A DNA stretch of 23,810 nucleotides, taken from contig DATMBJ010000230.1 of the NCBI GenBank assembly GCA_035559315.1, forward strand, positions 1 through 23,810, given 5' to 3'. The position numbers and the translations under genes were made by a program. Of the stretch, positions 22,972 through 23,810 are shown in pieces. This DNA comes from DATLZM01 sp035559315 (GTDB taxonomy: Bacteria > Actinomycetota > UBA4738 > HRBIN12). The notes beneath the pieces are model-generated. The model was not told where the DNA came from. It was given only the letters and a program-made list of their open reading frames with translations, and ran no database searches. Numbering within the stretch: the first letter of the stretch is position 1; each line of letters starts with the position of its first letter.

Positions 22972-23810
22972 TCAGAGGTGCGGCTCGGCCTCGACCCGGA
23001 GCTCGGGGTCCCGCTCGGCGAGCGCCCGCATCGCGCGCCCGAAGGCGGGGACCCGGCCCGGGTCGAGCGCGAGCAAGCATACCGTCCGTCCGCCCGCCGT
23101 CGTGACCAGGAGCGAGGCGGGCCCGACCCCCTCGACCGCGGCGGCCACGCCGGGGCCGCCCTGCACCCGGAACACGGGGAACCCCGGGGGGAACCCCGCC
23201 CGGGCCCGCCGCTCCAGCTCCGCCCGGTGGAACCCCCGGGGGTTCCCCCGGACCAGGGCCTGCACCGCCGGGTCGCCGGGGTGGGCCGTCTGGACGATCA
23301 CCCTCCCCCCGGGGTAGGCCCAGGCCGCCGCCTCCATCCAGGTGGCGAGGAACCGCTCCTGGGCGGAGAGGCCGGGCAGGCGGGCGGCGCGGTCGGCGTC
23401 GAGGATCGCCACCAGGTCCAGCCCGAGCGGCCCCACGTCCTTCACCGCCTCCGGGCCACCGACCACGACCTCCTCCCCGGACGGGGGGCGGTCGGCCCGC
23501 CGGACCGGGACCGGCGCGAGCGCCCGGGCCCACTCCTCGACCCGCTCGGCCCCACCGCGGACCACCCCGAACGACCGCCCGCCGCAGGCCGCGCAGACCC
23601 CCTCGGCGCCGCACACCGCGCACCGCACCTCCCCCGCCGAAGCCCGCAGCGGGCCTCCGCAGGCTGCACACGACGCGGGCGTCCCGCAGCCCCGGCACAC
23701 CCGCGCGACACCGTAGCCCGGGAGGGGTTCGTAGAGGAAGGCCCGGCGCGCCCCCCGCAGCGCCCGCACGAGGCGGGGCGCGCGCCCCTCGGGCCCGGGG
23801 CGGACCACCT
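22972..23810 (-). CDS. priA: Primosomal protein N' (PriA), C-terminal part, helicase-degenerate type
   Basis: Only the last 279 or so residues are in the window; the gene continues past 23810. The zinc-binding region is complete, with eight cysteines in four CxxC pairs (CRGC, CAAC, CAVC, CAAC). It is followed by helicase domain 2 remnants (LDLVAILDADRAARLPGLSAQERF, GGRVIVQTAHPGDPAVQAL) and the C-terminal domain (ERRARAGFPPGFPVFRVQ). Where active PriA has the GRAGR arginine motif, this protein has WMEAAAWAYPGGR, so helicase activity is unlikely. This agrees with actinobacterial PriA proteins, which I recall as lacking a working helicase. The def gene follows 11 bases after the stop. Confidence 0.9.
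   Translation of the reverse strand, partial: VVRPGPEGRAPRLVRALRGARRAFLYEPLPGYGVARVCRGCGTPASCAACGGPLRASAGEVRCAVCGAEGVCAACGGRSFGVVRGGAERVEEWARALAPVPVRRADRPPSGEEVVVGGPEAVKDVGPLGLDLVAILDADRAARLPGLSAQERFLATWMEAAAWAYPGGRVIVQTAHPGDPAVQALVRGNPRGFHRAELERRARAGFPPGFPVFRVQGGPGVAAAVEGVGPASLLVTTAGGRTVCLLALDPGRVPAFGRAMRALAERDPELRVEAEPHL

Overview
The window is very GC-rich bacterial DNA, apparently from a deep-branching member of the Actinomycetota. Three things point there. The rRNA leader carries the TTGAGAACT-type element I know from Streptomyces and Mycobacterium rrn operons. The gene orders infC-rpmI-rplT-RNA methyltransferase-pheS-pheT-argF and priA-def-fmt-rsmB-rpe-ribD-ribE-ribBA-ribH are actinobacterial. 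The mpg and tyrS genes also lie close together, as in Mycobacterium. I cannot assign class or species. It is a housekeeping region: I see no insertion sequence, phage, CRISPR array or tRNA gene. Nearly everything is on the minus strand; the one plus-strand gene is a penicillin-binding protein.

Layout, left to right. 1-364 is the 5' end of a 16S rRNA gene read leftward, with its leader and promoter up to about 659. Then come tyrS (minus) and a divergent class A PBP with PASTA domains (plus), followed by mpg and polX (minus, overlapping). Next are argF, pheT, pheS, a fused SpoU-methyltransferase/histidine-kinase-like gene, rplT, rpmI and infC. cspA and a small cupin gene follow, then ribH, ribBA, ribE and ribD behind an FMN riboswitch. 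The right end holds a response regulator with a GGDEF-like domain, rpe, rsmB, fmt, def and the 3' part of priA, which runs off the window.

The genes serve translation (16S rRNA, tyrS, pheST, infC, rpmI, rplT, fmt, def, rsmB), riboflavin/FMN synthesis (ribDE-BA-H, with rpe supplying pentose phosphate), DNA repair and replication (mpg, polX, priA), the cell wall (PBP) and arginine synthesis (argF). Packing is tight, with many 1-4 base start/stop overlaps and promoters squeezed against stop codons.

The most interesting points are these. (1) One ORF joins a TrmH/SpoU RNA methyltransferase to a histidine-kinase-like module whose ATP-binding motifs are degenerate. (2) infC seems to need a non-canonical GTA start. 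(3) TAnnnT -10 boxes sit 6-8 bases before several start codons (11 for tyrS) with no ribosome binding site, implying leaderless mRNAs. (4) The FMN riboswitch has a readable translational switch. (5) A degenerate GGDEF regulator and a cupin are built into the riboflavin cluster.
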